DNA from: Candidatus Omnitrophota bacterium
GTDB taxonomy: Bacteria > Omnitrophota > Gorgyraeia > Zapsychrales > Fredricksoniimonadaceae
Assembly: GCA_016789035.1 (NCBI GenBank)
Contig: JAEUSC010000312.1
Location: 1 to 6,016 of the forward strand
Direction of reading: 5' to 3'
DNA: 6,016 bases
Shown: one piece after another, positions 1-5,706 of the stretch
How the letters are laid out: every line of letters starts with the position of its first letter
Numbering within the stretch: the first letter of the stretch is position 1
Made by a program: the position numbers and the translations under genes
The notes under the pieces: model-generated
What the model was told of the DNA's origin: nothing
What the model saw: the letters and a program-made list of their open reading frames with translations, nothing else
The model's database searches: none

Positions 1-926
1 TTGCTGAGAAGGCCGCGTTTTCGGAAGTCAAAATGATTGAGCTTAAAATTTCCCAGGGAGCCAAGCCCGGCCACGGCGGTATATTGCCCGCGGAAAAGGT
101 GACCAAAGAAATTTCAGAAATCCGCGGGGTAGAGATGGGCAAAAGTGTCAATTCTCCGCCGGGGCATTCGGCATTTCGTACACCGCTGGAACTTTTAAAC
201 TTTATCGAACGCATGCGGGAACTTTCCGGCGGAAAGCCTGTAGGGTTCAAGCTTTGCATCGGCAAGCCCCGGGAATTCATGGCGATAGCCAAGGCCATGC
301 ATAAGACGGGCATTACTCCTGATTTCATTACGGTCGACGGCGGTGAAGGTGGCACAGGTGCCGCTCCGCTGGAGTTTTCTAATTATGTGGGCTCTCCACT
401 AAACGAAGGACTGGTGATTGTTCATAATGTTCTCGTCGGATTCAGCCTTCGGGACAAAATCAGGATCATCTCATCAGGCAAGATCAATTCGGGCTTTGGA
501 ATTCTAAAGCACATGGTGATGGGGGCCGATTTGTGTTATTCCTCCCGGGGGATGATGCTGGCTTTGGGTTGCATTCAGGCGCTGCAATGCAATACCAACC
601 ATTGTCCGACGGGCGTTGCCACCCAGGACCCCTATCTTATGAACGGTCTGGTGGTCACTCAGAAAAATAAACGCGGGGCCAATTTTCACAGGGCAAGTGT
701 TAAAAGTTTTGCTGAGATTCTCGGTGCCATGGGATTTGCTAATCCTAAGCAATTGCGGCCGCGGCATTTGATGCGCCGTATTTCTCTGTCTCAGGTGAAA
801 GACTACAGCGAGATTTATCCATTTATTAATGACGGTGATTTGCTTAAGGATCCTGTACCAAGGGAATTTGACCTCGCATTTCGTTCATCGTGTGCCGAGA
901 CGTTTGAACATGTCCTCCCGGCTTAA
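1..926 (+). CDS. FMN-binding glutamate synthase family protein, 3' part (5' end outside window)
   Basis: The reading frame is already open at base 3, ahead of the first Met codon at 33, so the true start lies upstream and this is the C-terminal part (about 307 residues visible). The protein belongs to the glutamate synthase domain-2 family, a TIM barrel that binds FMN and makes glutamate from 2-oxoglutarate and ammonia in the classical enzyme. Visible signatures are KPGHGG (nt 63-80), EGGTGAAP (nt 345-368), a SGKI loop near nt 471, and three Cys codons at 570, 588 and 603. The Cys codons give the Cys-X5-Cys-X4-Cys pattern that holds the 3Fe-4S cluster, followed by TGVATQDP. The pattern fits the stand-alone FMN-domain proteins (YerD type, usually around 500-540 residues) better than full GltB, because the protein ends soon after the barrel with no GXGXG domain. 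Whether it makes glutamate or has another amine or redox role cannot be told here. The family call is firm; the exact substrate is not. Confidence 0.93.
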   Translation, partial: AEKAAFSEVKMIELKISQGAKPGHGGILPAEKVTKEISEIRGVEMGKSVNSPPGHSAFRTPLELLNFIERMRELSGGKPVGFKLCIGKPREFMAIAKAMHKTGITPDFITVDGGEGGTGAAPLEFSNYVGSPLNEGLVIVHNVLVGFSLRDKIRIISSGKINSGFGILKHMVMGADLCYSSRGMMLALGCIQALQCNTNHCPTGVATQDPYLMNGLVVTQKNKRGANFHRASVKSFAEILGAMGFANPKQLRPRHLMRRISLSQVKDYSEIYPFINDGDLLKDPVPREFDLAFRSSCAETFEHVLPA

Positions 927-1026
927 GATTTGCCTCCCCACATGAATTGTATTTAATTCTAAATTCATCCGCTAGTCATCCGTCTTTCTTACAATTGGTA
1001 TTACTTAAATGTTTCAATAACCATTG

Positions 1027-1033
1027 AAAGGAG
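1027..1033 (+). promoter_or_regulatory. Shine-Dalgarno site of the outer-membrane protein gene
   Basis: AAAGGAG sits 7 nt before the ATG at 1041. It is near-ideal in sequence and spacing and fixes that start. It suggests strong translation, as is usual for abundant outer-membrane proteins. No convincing -35/-10 pair was found in the 114-nt gap upstream. Confidence 0.85.
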
Positions 1034-1040
1034 AACGGCC

Positions 1041-1703
1041 ATGATCAAGGGATTATCAATTTCGCTTATGCTTTCTTTTGTTTTAGGCATTCCTGTTTGC
1101 TGGGCGCAAAGTGATTACACGACGACGCGTACGACACGAACAACGGTAGAAGAGACAAGCACGGTCGACAACCCATGGGAACTCAGTGTTCAGGGTCAGG
1201 GGGTCTTTCCAATGGATGAAGCGGACGAGCGGTTTGACACCACGGTGGGGGCGGCGGCACGGTTAATGCGGGATATCAATCCTTACGCATCCTTCGGGGT
1301 TGAAGGAGGATGGATGCGCTTTAAAGATGAGGTGAGCGGTGTGAAGTATGGGCGCTTGAATGGCTTTCCTTTGTTGGCAGATCTTGAGTTAAAAATGCCG
1401 ATAGCAGCCACTAACAATATGATTGTTCCCTATGCGATCGCCGGGGCCGGAGTCGTTTTTTGGAATTACGATGAGAACGATGGCACTGTTTTAAGCGGTA
1501 TCAAGGTGGATAATGAAAATAATTTTGCGGCTAAGGGCGGGGTGGGTATTGATCTTTATTTTAATAGCAACACGGCCCTTTTTGTTGAAGGGACGTATTT
1601 TTATTCCCGCTTTAAGCCGGATGTTTCAGGCGCCGTTGCTGTGGGGAACAAAACGAATGTCGGCTCCGTTTTGGCGGGGGCTGGTTTGAAGATTAAGTTC
1701 TAG
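1041..1703 (+). CDS. Outer-membrane beta-barrel protein (OmpA-like/opacity-type fold)
   Basis: This 220-residue protein is predicted to be exported and to form a small barrel in the outer membrane. Residues 1-22 form a signal peptide (Lys3, hydrophobic core 5-18, likely cut after Trp-Ala22). Cys20 does not fit a lipobox, because Val precedes it. Residues 26-42 are an unusual Thr/Arg/Glu-rich linker. From residue 46 on, alternating polar and hydrophobic stretches with Gly and aromatic residues recur (for example WELSVQGQG, ASFGVEGGWMRF, YAIAGAGVVFWNY, TALFVEGTYFYSRF), about right for eight strands. The last strand, VLAGAGLKIKF, ends in Phe, the usual barrel-assembly signal. The size matches the beta-barrel domains of small OMPs; no peptidoglycan-binding OmpA domain follows. 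The specific function (adhesion, stability or small pore) is unknown. It appears to be transcribed alone: a 114-nt gap precedes it and a strong terminator follows. Confidence 0.85.
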   Translation: MIKGLSISLMLSFVLGIPVCWAQSDYTTTRTTRTTVEETSTVDNPWELSVQGQGVFPMDEADERFDTTVGAAARLMRDINPYASFGVEGGWMRFKDEVSGVKYGRLNGFPLLADLELKMPIAATNNMIVPYAIAGAGVVFWNYDENDGTVLSGIKVDNENNFAAKGGVGIDLYFNSNTALFVEGTYFYSRFKPDVSGAVAVGNKTNVGSVLAGAGLKIKF

Positions 1704-1724
1704 AAAATCAATTGATGTAAAATG

Positions 1725-1740
1725 CCCTACTATGATAGGG
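1725..1740 (+). other. Small hairpin in the 3' untranslated region, ahead of the terminator
   Basis: CCCTA (1725-1729) and TAGGG (1736-1740) form a perfect 5-bp inverted repeat with a 6-nt loop, 15 nt before the main terminator stem. No T-run follows, so it is not a terminator itself. It could protect the 3' end or help pausing, or be chance. Confidence 0.35.
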
Positions 1741-1755
1741 ATAACTATTTGAAAA

Positions 1756-1791
1756 GTGCCTATGCCGAATGATCGGGATAGGCATTTTTTT
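1756..1791 (+). terminator. Rho-independent terminator after the outer-membrane protein gene
   Basis: The left arm GTGCCTAT (1756-1763) pairs with ATAGGCAT (1778-1785) with one G-T wobble. After a G/G mismatch, CCGA (1765-1768) pairs with TCGG (1773-1776) around an ATGA loop. The stem runs directly into seven T residues (1785-1791). AAAA (1752-1755) before the stem can extend pairing with the T-run and gives a short T-run on the other strand, so weak bidirectional action is possible, though no convergent gene is seen. It separates the outer-membrane protein gene from the lipoprotein gene. Confidence 0.9.
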
Positions 1792-1805
1792 ATGCGAATA
1801 TATTC

Positions 1806-1834
1806 TTGATCTTTCCTGCCGGGTGCTTTATAAA
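1806..1834 (+). promoter_or_regulatory. Putative sigma70-type promoter for the small lipoprotein gene
   Basis: TTGATC (1806-1811, 4 of 6 to consensus) and TATAAA (1829-1834, 5 of 6) are separated by exactly 17 nt. It lies just after the terminator, where a new promoter is expected. The predicted transcript start (about 1841) is within a few bases of the ATG at 1844, which would make the mRNA almost leaderless. This is a by-eye match only. Confidence 0.45.
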
Positions 1835-1843
1835 ATGCAGTCC

Positions 1844-2113
1844 ATGAAAAATGTGATACGGGCTTCTATTATGTGGATTTTTCTGCAAGGCTGTACCTAT
1901 ACAGTTCCCATGGGAAAAAATGGTCCAGACTCCCTCAAGAAGTCACATATGGATGTTTTGACAGAAAGCGGAGACTATAAGACAGATCCCCCTCAAGGGG
2001 TTGCGCCGGCTCAGAAGGGTTTTTATAAAATGCGGGCCAGGAAAGTAAGACCTGAGTGCTCTGCGGATGTGACCCCGGATTCCAGCAAGAATCTCGGCAA
2101 TTGCCATTCTTGA
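1844..2113 (+). CDS. Small predicted lipoprotein, unknown function
   Basis: An 89-residue protein with a short N-terminal segment (Lys2, Arg6, hydrophobic 8-14) ending in Leu-Gln-Gly-Cys17, a fair lipobox. Signal peptidase II would leave a mature lipoprotein of about 73 residues. The mature part is polar, rich in Lys, Asp, Ser and Pro, with two more Cys (72 and 87) near the end that could form a disulfide. No family is recognised. The frame is open back to an ATG at 1769, but that codon lies inside the terminator loop and would put 25 residues before the signal peptide. An ATG at 1835 overlaps the -10 element. The start at 1844 gives the most typical signal peptide, though no Shine-Dalgarno precedes it. 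A real small gene is likely because of the lipobox and promoter context, but a decayed or chance frame is possible. Confidence 0.55.
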   Translation: MKNVIRASIMWIFLQGCTYTVPMGKNGPDSLKKSHMDVLTESGDYKTDPPQGVAPAQKGFYKMRARKVRPECSADVTPDSSKNLGNCHS

Positions 2114-2141
2114 ATGAGATGATCAAGAAATCCGGTTCTTG
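2107..2141 (+). repeat. Three-armed inverted repeat over the lipoprotein stop codon
   Basis: TTCTTGA (2107-2113), TCAAGAA (2123-2129) and TTCTTG (2136-2141) allow two exclusive hairpins. Arm 1 with arm 2 gives 7 bp with a 9-nt loop; arm 2 with arm 3 gives 6 bp with a 6-nt loop. Arm 1 contains the TGA stop of the lipoprotein gene. No T-run follows, so it is not an obvious terminator. It could be an operator with three half-sites, an RNA switch in the gap, or a weak terminator. Confidence 0.5.
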
Positions 2142-2184
2142 CGTATTTCCCATTTGACAAATAAAATTGAATGACTTCTTCTCA

Positions 2185-3060
2185 ATGAAACGGTTATTAA
2201 CCTGCAGGAATGCTATTTTGCGGTACACGACACTTATCAGATTTCTAATCTTCGTTGTGGTTTTTTATGCCTCGCTGCCTGTCTGGATTTCTTCGGCCCA
2301 AAAAAATCTTCCCTATCAAGACACCGTCAGTGAAATTTTAGCACCCTTGCAGTATTCGGGATTGAGCAGTTTGCTCGATAAAGACTCCAATGTCAGTGTG
2401 GATTTTGAAAAGAAAATTTGGATCTTACATCAGGAGTTGAACTTTGATGATGAAGGCGTTGAAATTTTAGATGAAGGAAATAGCGGCCTATGCGGGCGGT
2501 TGTCCCGTTATGTTTATCAAAAAATTAAGAATGTTTTTCCGTCCGACCGTTATAAGATTCTTTTTGAAAAGGTGCGAGAAAAGGACTATTTCTTTGCGCC
2601 ACAAGCCTCTCATTTTGTCGTCACCATTAAAGACCTTGTGAACGAAGAAAAATATGTGATTGATCCCAGTTTTAAGCGGTATGGCGCTGTAGGAGATTTT
2701 GATGTTTATCACTATATCGAGGAACAGGATCCCCAGGCCTATATTAATGCCAATAAATCATCCGAGAGGTTCTTCTTTATCGATTCGGCTTCGCCCATAA
2801 TGATTCGGGATGATGCCTTGTTGGTTTTTTCAGTAGAATCTGTCGACGGGCAGATAGATAAGAACCACTTCATTCTTTCAATCTCTGCTGTCAAAAAGCA
2901 GGCCTCTCGGGGCGAATATGTTTTAGGATTAAAATATATTGATGGATATCTCCAGACGTACATCAACGAAGAACTGCTGCACCGTTTGTTGACAGAAGAT
3001 GAAGTTACACACCTTCAGCAAAAGATGTTTCAGTGGAGTGTGGCGATCAGCGGAAATTAA
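2185..3060 (+). CDS. Exported protein with transglutaminase-like/papain-fold Cys-His-Asp pattern
   Basis: This 291-residue protein has a basic N-terminus, then a hydrophobic segment at about 16-37. The segment is either a membrane anchor or a signal peptide cut after Ser-Ser-Ala38, placing the rest outside the inner membrane. The central region has GLCGRLSRYVYQKI (Cys103), ASHFVVTIKD (His143) and YVIDPSFKRYG (Asp160). This order and spacing is typical of transglutaminase-like and arylamine N-acetyltransferase-like thiol enzymes: a Cys at a helix start, a His on one strand and an Asp on the next. The triad is read from the sequence; the family is inferred and no reaction can be assigned. The C-terminal 100 residues are unrecognised. 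ATG 2185 is preferred over an in-frame TTG at 2167, but neither has a clear Shine-Dalgarno. It follows the lipoprotein gene by 71 nt and precedes chrA by 25 nt, so it may be co-transcribed with either. Confidence 0.75.
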   Translation: MKRLLTCRNAILRYTTLIRFLIFVVVFYASLPVWISSAQKNLPYQDTVSEILAPLQYSGLSSLLDKDSNVSVDFEKKIWILHQELNFDDEGVEILDEGNSGLCGRLSRYVYQKIKNVFPSDRYKILFEKVREKDYFFAPQASHFVVTIKDLVNEEKYVIDPSFKRYGAVGDFDVYHYIEEQDPQAYINANKSSERFFFIDSASPIMIRDDALLVFSVESVDGQIDKNHFILSISAVKKQASRGEYVLGLKYIDGYLQTYINEELLHRLLTEDEVTHLQQKMFQWSVAISGN

Positions 3061-3085
3061 GTGTTCACTGAGGCGTTGACTATTT

Positions 3086-4273
3086 ATGAATGCCCTGAGA
3101 AATGTTGTTGAAGTGTTTTTTGTATTTCTTCGTCTAGGGTTGACATCATTCGGCGGGCCTGTTGCGCATTTTGGATATTTTCATAGTGAATTTGTTGTGC
3201 GGCGTAAATGGCTTGATGAGAACCTTTTCGCAAGCATAATTTCTTTGTGTCAGTTTCTTCCAGGGCCCGCGAGTAGTCAGATGGGGATGGCTATTGGATT
3301 TTTTCGTGCAGGAATTCTCGGATCGATGGCAGCTTGGCTCGGTTTCACTCTTCCTTCCGCCGTGATTCTGGTTTTATTTGGTTTTTGGTTTTCCTGTTTT
3401 CCCGGTGACGTGGGCGGGTGGGTGCATGGCTTTAAGATTGTGACGGTTGCCATTGTTGCACAGGCGGTCATCCGGATGGGCGAAAGCCTTTGTCAGGATT
3501 TGTGGCGAAGGCTGACGGCCATTGTTTCGACCGCTCTTTTACTTTTGCTCCCAAGTTTCTCTGCTCAAATGAGCGTTATGGGCTTTGGTGCCCTGGCCGG
3601 GTTGGCGTTTTGTAAACATTTAGAACCGGCCCATTATTCCTGCGCATATGGTTTCTCGAAAAAGTGGGGGCTCTTTTTTTTATTGATTTTTGCGGGTCTT
3701 CTTTGTTTTCTTCCCATCGCTGCGGCGGTCGGAGGGCACGCTGTGTTGAAGCTTGCCGATACTTTTTTTCGGTCCGGAGCGTTGGTCTTTGGCGGCGGGC
3801 ATGTGGTTTTGCCGGTTCTACAGTCTCAGATCGTATCCCAGGGATGGGTTACCAACGATGTGTTTCTTACTGGGTATAGTGTGGCACAGGCAGTGCCGGG
3901 GCCTTTATTTTCGTTTGCTGCTTTTCTGGGAAGCGTTTCTCATGGTCATCCGTCCGGTTGGATAGGCGCGACTGTTGCGCTTGTAAGTATTTTTCTACCA
4001 GGATATTTGCTCGTTATCGGCATCTTACCTTTTTGGGGATCGTTGTTTCGATGGAAATACATCGGGCCGATTATGGCGGGAGTTAACGCAAGCGTCGTCG
4101 GAATATTGCTGGCGGCTTTAGTCACGCCTGTTATGTCTACCGCGATCCATACGTATGGGGATTTTCTAGCGGCGGCAGGATGTTACATTATTCTGTGTCG
4201 GTGGGGGAATTTGCGGTGGACTGTGGTTGTCCTTTTGGCCGGCGTGGGTCTGTTGTTTCATTATTTAAGATAG
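3086..4273 (+). CDS. chrA: ChrA-type chromate transporter (two-domain CHR family)
   Basis: A 395-residue inner-membrane protein of the CHR superfamily, whose characterised members export chromate from the cytoplasm using the proton-motive force. Both homologous halves are present. The N-terminal half carries SFGGPVAH (21-28), RRKWLDE (39-45) and QFLPGP (56-61). The C-terminal half carries GGGHVVLP (236-243), a second Q-GW-motif near 248-254 and AVPGP (269-273). Many hydrophobic segments lie between and after these, consistent with about ten or more membrane spans. Length is normal for long-chain ChrA (about 400), with no sign of truncation. A weak GAGG lies 12 nt before the start. No chrB, chrC, chrF or other metal-resistance gene is visible, so true chromate resistance is unproven; related oxyanions such as sulfate are alternatives. 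The shared strand and 25-nt gap suggest read-through from the upstream gene. Confidence 0.93.
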   Translation: MNALRNVVEVFFVFLRLGLTSFGGPVAHFGYFHSEFVVRRKWLDENLFASIISLCQFLPGPASSQMGMAIGFFRAGILGSMAAWLGFTLPSAVILVLFGFWFSCFPGDVGGWVHGFKIVTVAIVAQAVIRMGESLCQDLWRRLTAIVSTALLLLLPSFSAQMSVMGFGALAGLAFCKHLEPAHYSCAYGFSKKWGLFFLLIFAGLLCFLPIAAAVGGHAVLKLADTFFRSGALVFGGGHVVLPVLQSQIVSQGWVTNDVFLTGYSVAQAVPGPLFSFAAFLGSVSHGHPSGWIGATVALVSIFLPGYLLVIGILPFWGSLFRWKYIGPIMAGVNASVVGILLAALVTPVMSTAIHTYGDFLAAAGCYIILCRWGNLRWTVVVLLAGVGLLFHYLR

Positions 4274-4314
4274 CGCTGTCGTTCGTCACTGATTAAGCAA
4301 TAGAATCCACAATC

Positions 4315-4334
4315 GTTTCATGTTAATATGAAAC
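4315..4334 (+). repeat. Perfect 7-bp inverted repeat upstream of the carrier protein gene
   Basis: GTTTCAT (4315-4321) and ATGAAAC (4328-4334) flank a 6-nt spacer, GTTAAT, in the 82-nt gap between chrA and the carrier protein gene, 11 nt before its Shine-Dalgarno. A -10-like TAGAAT lies at 4301-4306 without a good -35. The repeat could be a regulator-binding site, a 5' mRNA hairpin, or a weak terminator for chrA; it is followed only by ACTTTTAT and is AT-rich. Confidence 0.5.
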
Positions 4335-4344
4335 ACTTTTATCC

Positions 4345-4350
4345 AAGGAG
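4345..4350 (+). promoter_or_regulatory. Shine-Dalgarno site that fixes the GTG start of the carrier protein
   Basis: AAGGAG lies 5 nt before GTG at 4356. Nearby ATG codons at 4351 and 4360 are in other frames, so this site supports the GTG start. Confidence 0.8.
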
Positions 4351-4355
4351 ATGCC

Positions 4356-4646
4356 GTGAATGTTATAGAAAAGCAGGAACGAATTCAACGCGCCGTTTTA
4401 GATGCCATTAAAGAACTAGATCCTCCCGTGATCCGCATTCCTGCAAACCAATCCGAACTTCGTTTGATCCCCCTGTCCGAAAACCTTGATTCTTTAGGAA
4501 TGGTCAATTTGATTATCGGGGTCGAAGACGCGTTGAAAAAAGAGTTCAACCAGGATGTTCCTATCCTGGGACGCATGTCCGCTTTAGGCCAAAATCCATT
4601 TCAGACCTCAGGCGCTTTAATGGATTACGTAGACCAAATCATTTGA
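4356..4646 (+). CDS. Stand-alone acyl/peptidyl carrier protein
   Basis: This 96-residue protein starts at GTG and is acidic overall. The sequence NLDSLGMVNLIIGVEDAL (from residue 43) matches the carrier-protein motif D-S-L at the start of helix II. Ser46 is the predicted site for the 4'-phosphopantetheine arm. Residues 1-25 fit helix I, and a last helix falls at about 85-96. Length is close to that of free-standing carriers (about 80-95). It is not typical fatty-acid AcpP, which has a more acidic helix II with DSLDTVELVM-like sequence and usually sits beside fab genes. It is more like carriers that serve specialised pathways. Its neighbours are an acyltransferase 19 nt downstream and a polysaccharide deacetylase. 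The loaded group and the loading ligase are not visible; the ligase may lie beyond the window. The carrier family is firm, the pathway open. Confidence 0.88.
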   Translation: MNVIEKQERIQRAVLDAIKELDPPVIRIPANQSELRLIPLSENLDSLGMVNLIIGVEDALKKEFNQDVPILGRMSALGQNPFQTSGALMDYVDQII

Positions 4647-4665
4647 AGATTTTAAGACTGCATCT

Positions 4666-5706
4666 ATGGAAATCAAGATTGTTCACTTTGAACAGAAATA
4701 TTTAGGCGATTTCTATCCGTTGGCAGGCCTTGTCCATCCCAAGGAAAAGGGGTTGGAGGCCCGTATGAAATGGTTTACGTTTGGCAATCCATTGTATGCG
4801 GATAATGCAAAGCTTCCGGGATTAGCGATTGTCTTTCAGGAAAAAGAGGTTATCGGGCAATTTTTAATGGCGCCGTTTGAATTTTATCTCCACGGAAAAA
4901 AATATAGAGGGCATTTTGGTTATGACTTTTTTGTCAAAGAAGAGTATCGCTCCCGAGGCGCTGGAGCGTTGTTATTTGTTCAGGGAGTCCGTATGTTTGG
5001 GCCGTTTATCGGGGTGGGGTTGACCCAAGTCGTAGAGAAGATTTCCAAAGCGGCCGGCATACAAGTCATCGGTCAAATCCGAAAGTTCATTTGGACATCA
5101 AATCCGCTGACACTGGGCACAAAACTACTGAAGAATAAATTGGTCGGGGGCTCTGATAAAATTTCTGACGATGGCGCAGAGGGGCGGTTTCCTGAGACGA
5201 TTGAACTTTCGGGATTGAAGTTGGTGAAGATCTCTCACGTATCTCAAGGATTGGGGCCAAGCTTTTCTTCAGAAACACTAGAGCCTGCACGAACGAAGGA
5301 ATTCCTAACGTGGCGTTTTGCTGATTCACCTTGGAAATATCATATGTACGGGCAAGCGTCCGGTTCATCGGATGTTTTTTTAGTTATCCGCCAAGCCTAT
5401 TATCAAGGGATGCGGCTTCTGTTGATTGTGGATTACCGGTTTGAAAAAGAGAATTATCAGCAGTTGGGTACAATTCTGCAGGCAGCTAAAACAATCGCCA
5501 GAGAAGCGCGGTTGGATGGTGTTGTGATGGCCTCTACATGTGGTGTTATGGATGAAGCACTGCAAAGAGAACGTTTCGTGGGGGCGGGACGGCCCTCGTC
5601 TGTCATTGGTTATTTGCCTAAGGCCGATTTTCCTTTGCCGGTCCATTCGATTGGTTTGACTATGGCGGATGCAGACCTGGATTTTAGCTTCGGAGAAGGT
5701 CCATGA
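4666..5706 (+). CDS. GNAT-superfamily acyltransferase, probably two GNAT-like halves
   Basis: This 346-residue protein lacks a signal peptide or membrane span and should be cytoplasmic. The first half is GNAT-like. A strand with GHFGYDFFVKEEYR leads into R95-S-R-G98-A-G100, the R-x-x-G-x-G/A loop that binds the pyrophosphate of acyl-CoA (or a carrier's pantetheine), followed by a helix. Residues 160-200 look like a linker. Then FLTWRF (213-218), with SPWKYHMYG after it, is a motif often seen in long GNAT proteins of polysaccharide clusters. The C-terminal part (235-318) resembles a second GNAT fold, with MRLLLIVDY and a helix, but lacks a clear R-x-x-G-x-G. The acyl donor could be acyl-CoA or the carrier protein encoded 19 nt upstream; this is inference. 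The start ATG has no good Shine-Dalgarno. The stop overlaps the next start, so the two genes are probably translationally coupled. Confidence 0.8.
   Translation: MEIKIVHFEQKYLGDFYPLAGLVHPKEKGLEARMKWFTFGNPLYADNAKLPGLAIVFQEKEVIGQFLMAPFEFYLHGKKYRGHFGYDFFVKEEYRSRGAGALLFVQGVRMFGPFIGVGLTQVVEKISKAAGIQVIGQIRKFIWTSNPLTLGTKLLKNKLVGGSDKISDDGAEGRFPETIELSGLKLVKISHVSQGLGPSFSSETLEPARTKEFLTWRFADSPWKYHMYGQASGSSDVFLVIRQAYYQGMRLLLIVDYRFEKENYQQLGTILQAAKTIAREARLDGVVMASTCGVMDEALQRERFVGAGRPSSVIGYLPKADFPLPVHSIGLTMADADLDFSFGEGP
5692..5699 (+). promoter_or_regulatory. Shine-Dalgarno site of the deacetylase gene, inside the acyltransferase gene
   Basis: GGAGAAGG lies within the last codons of the upstream gene; GGAG ends 7 nt before ATG 5703. 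With the ATGA overlap it supports that start and coupled translation. Confidence 0.7.

Noticed and set aside
944..959. GAATT/AATTC inverted repeat after the glutamate-synthase-family gene as a terminator
   Set aside because: The stem is only 5 bp, almost all A/T, and has no T-run after it.
1098..1109. Cys20 of the barrel protein as a lipoprotein attachment site
   Set aside because: The residues before it are Ile-Pro-Val; Val just before Cys and Pro do not fit a lipobox, and an Ala-Gln signal peptidase I site follows.
1769..1843. N-terminal extension of the lipoprotein frame from ATG 1769
   Set aside because: The codon is in the loop region of a strong terminator and upstream of the likely promoter, and the extension would bury the signal peptide 25 residues inside the protein.
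2154..2182. TTGACA at 2154-2159 as a -35 element for the gene at 2185
   Set aside because: The sequence 17 nt downstream (around 2177-2182) does not resemble a -10 box, and the transcript would begin inside the coding region.
2167..2184. TTG start giving six extra residues on the thiol-enzyme-like protein
   Set aside because: No Shine-Dalgarno precedes it and ATG 2185 gives a more typical Met-Lys-Arg signal N-terminus; it cannot be fully excluded.
3664..3965. Two overlapping + strand frames inside chrA
   Set aside because: They are out of frame with a clearly conserved transporter, have no ribosome binding site and show no recognisable protein features.
504..5646. Several minus-strand open frames of 63-97 codons
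   Set aside because: Apart from one spanning the lipoprotein and the gap after it, they lie within confident + strand genes; none shows a recognisable motif.
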